Shown here in pieces: positions 14,659 through 14,764 of a stretch of DNA of 14,764 nt. The stretch is from positions 1-14,764 of the forward strand of contig JAITLE010000139.1 in the NCBI GenBank assembly GCA_031278075.1. The letters run 5' to 3'. The notes under the pieces are model-generated. The model saw nothing but the letters and a program-made list of their open reading frames with translations, did not search any database and was not told the origin of the DNA. A program made the translations under genes and the position numbers. The stretch is from Bifidobacteriaceae bacterium (GTDB lineage: Bacteria; Actinomycetota; Actinomycetes; Actinomycetales; WQXJ01). Numbering within the stretch: position 1 is the stretch's first letter; every line of letters begins with the position of its first letter.

Positions 14659-14764
14659 TACATCGCGACCGCCGCGGCCGCGCCCGCGTTGATTGAACGG
14701 GTCGAGCCGTACTGCGTGATCTCGTAGACGCGGGTCGCGGCAGCGAGCGCCTGCGGGCTCAGCC
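14622..14764 (-). CDS. SpoU/TrmH family RNA 2'-O-methyltransferase (partial, C-terminus)
   Basis: The last 46 codons of a minus-strand gene enter from the right edge and end at a TAG (14622-14624). The readable part LSPQALAAATRVYEITQYGS leads to STRSINAGAAAAVAMYHW, which is motif 3 of the SpoU/TrmH fold. There the Ser and Asn of the GSTRSINA segment help bind S-adenosylmethionine in the trefoil knot. Members methylate ribose 2'-OH in tRNA or rRNA; which target this one has cannot be told. Only the C-terminus is present, because the gene continues outside the window. It converges on and overlaps the SWIM gene by 37 bases. Confidence 0.85.
   Translation of the reverse strand, partial: LSPQALAAATRVYEITQYGSTRSINAGAAAAVAMYHWASRWAAGGA

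Overview
The window is high-GC DNA that reads as a chromosome segment of an actinobacterium (Actinomycetota). The reasons are the GC-rich third codon positions, the frequent GTG and TTG starts, the order purF-purM-DUF3073 known from mycobacteria and streptomycetes, a PurF N-terminus of the streptomycete type, and an adjacent DUF559 protein typical of the phylum. The genus cannot be read from the sequence.

Left part (1-1050) is accessory DNA. It holds a small type II toxin-antitoxin pair (addiction-module antitoxin and ParE/RelE-like toxin, start and stop codons overlapping) followed by the broken C-terminal end of an IS1634/IS4-like transposase. Two tRNA genes on the minus strand, Asp(GTC) then Phe(GAA), follow at 1051-1244. 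The accessory DNA lies on the 3' side of the tRNA-Phe gene, where tRNA-targeted elements usually integrate.

Core metabolism (1305-9123). On the minus strand, purF and purM (4-base overlap, purM with a TTG start) and a 70-residue DUF3073 protein form a purine unit ending in a strong hairpin. Divergent from purF is a DUF885 putative metallopeptidase. The 230-base gap between them carries a 9-bp tandem repeat. The DUF885 gene converges on a 905-residue pyruvate, phosphate dikinase gene, with a large hairpin between them.

Right part (9188-14764). Upstream of ppdK is a decayed, frameshifted remnant of the extracellular domain of an FtsX-type ABC permease. Next comes a DUF559 (restriction-endonuclease-like fold) protein on the minus strand, with an uncertain or eroded N-terminus. 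Divergent from it is a two-gene unit: a 1039-residue SNF2 family ATPase and an overlapping SWIM zinc-finger protein. The window ends in the C-terminal 46 codons of a SpoU/TrmH RNA methyltransferase on the minus strand, overlapping the end of the SWIM gene.

Most genes are ordinary core or common actinobacterial genes. The parts most worth a second look are the SNF2-SWIM pair beside the DUF559 nuclease-like gene (a possible DNA-processing or defence locus, by inference only), the eroded locus at tRNA-Phe, and the repeat between purF and the DUF885 gene.
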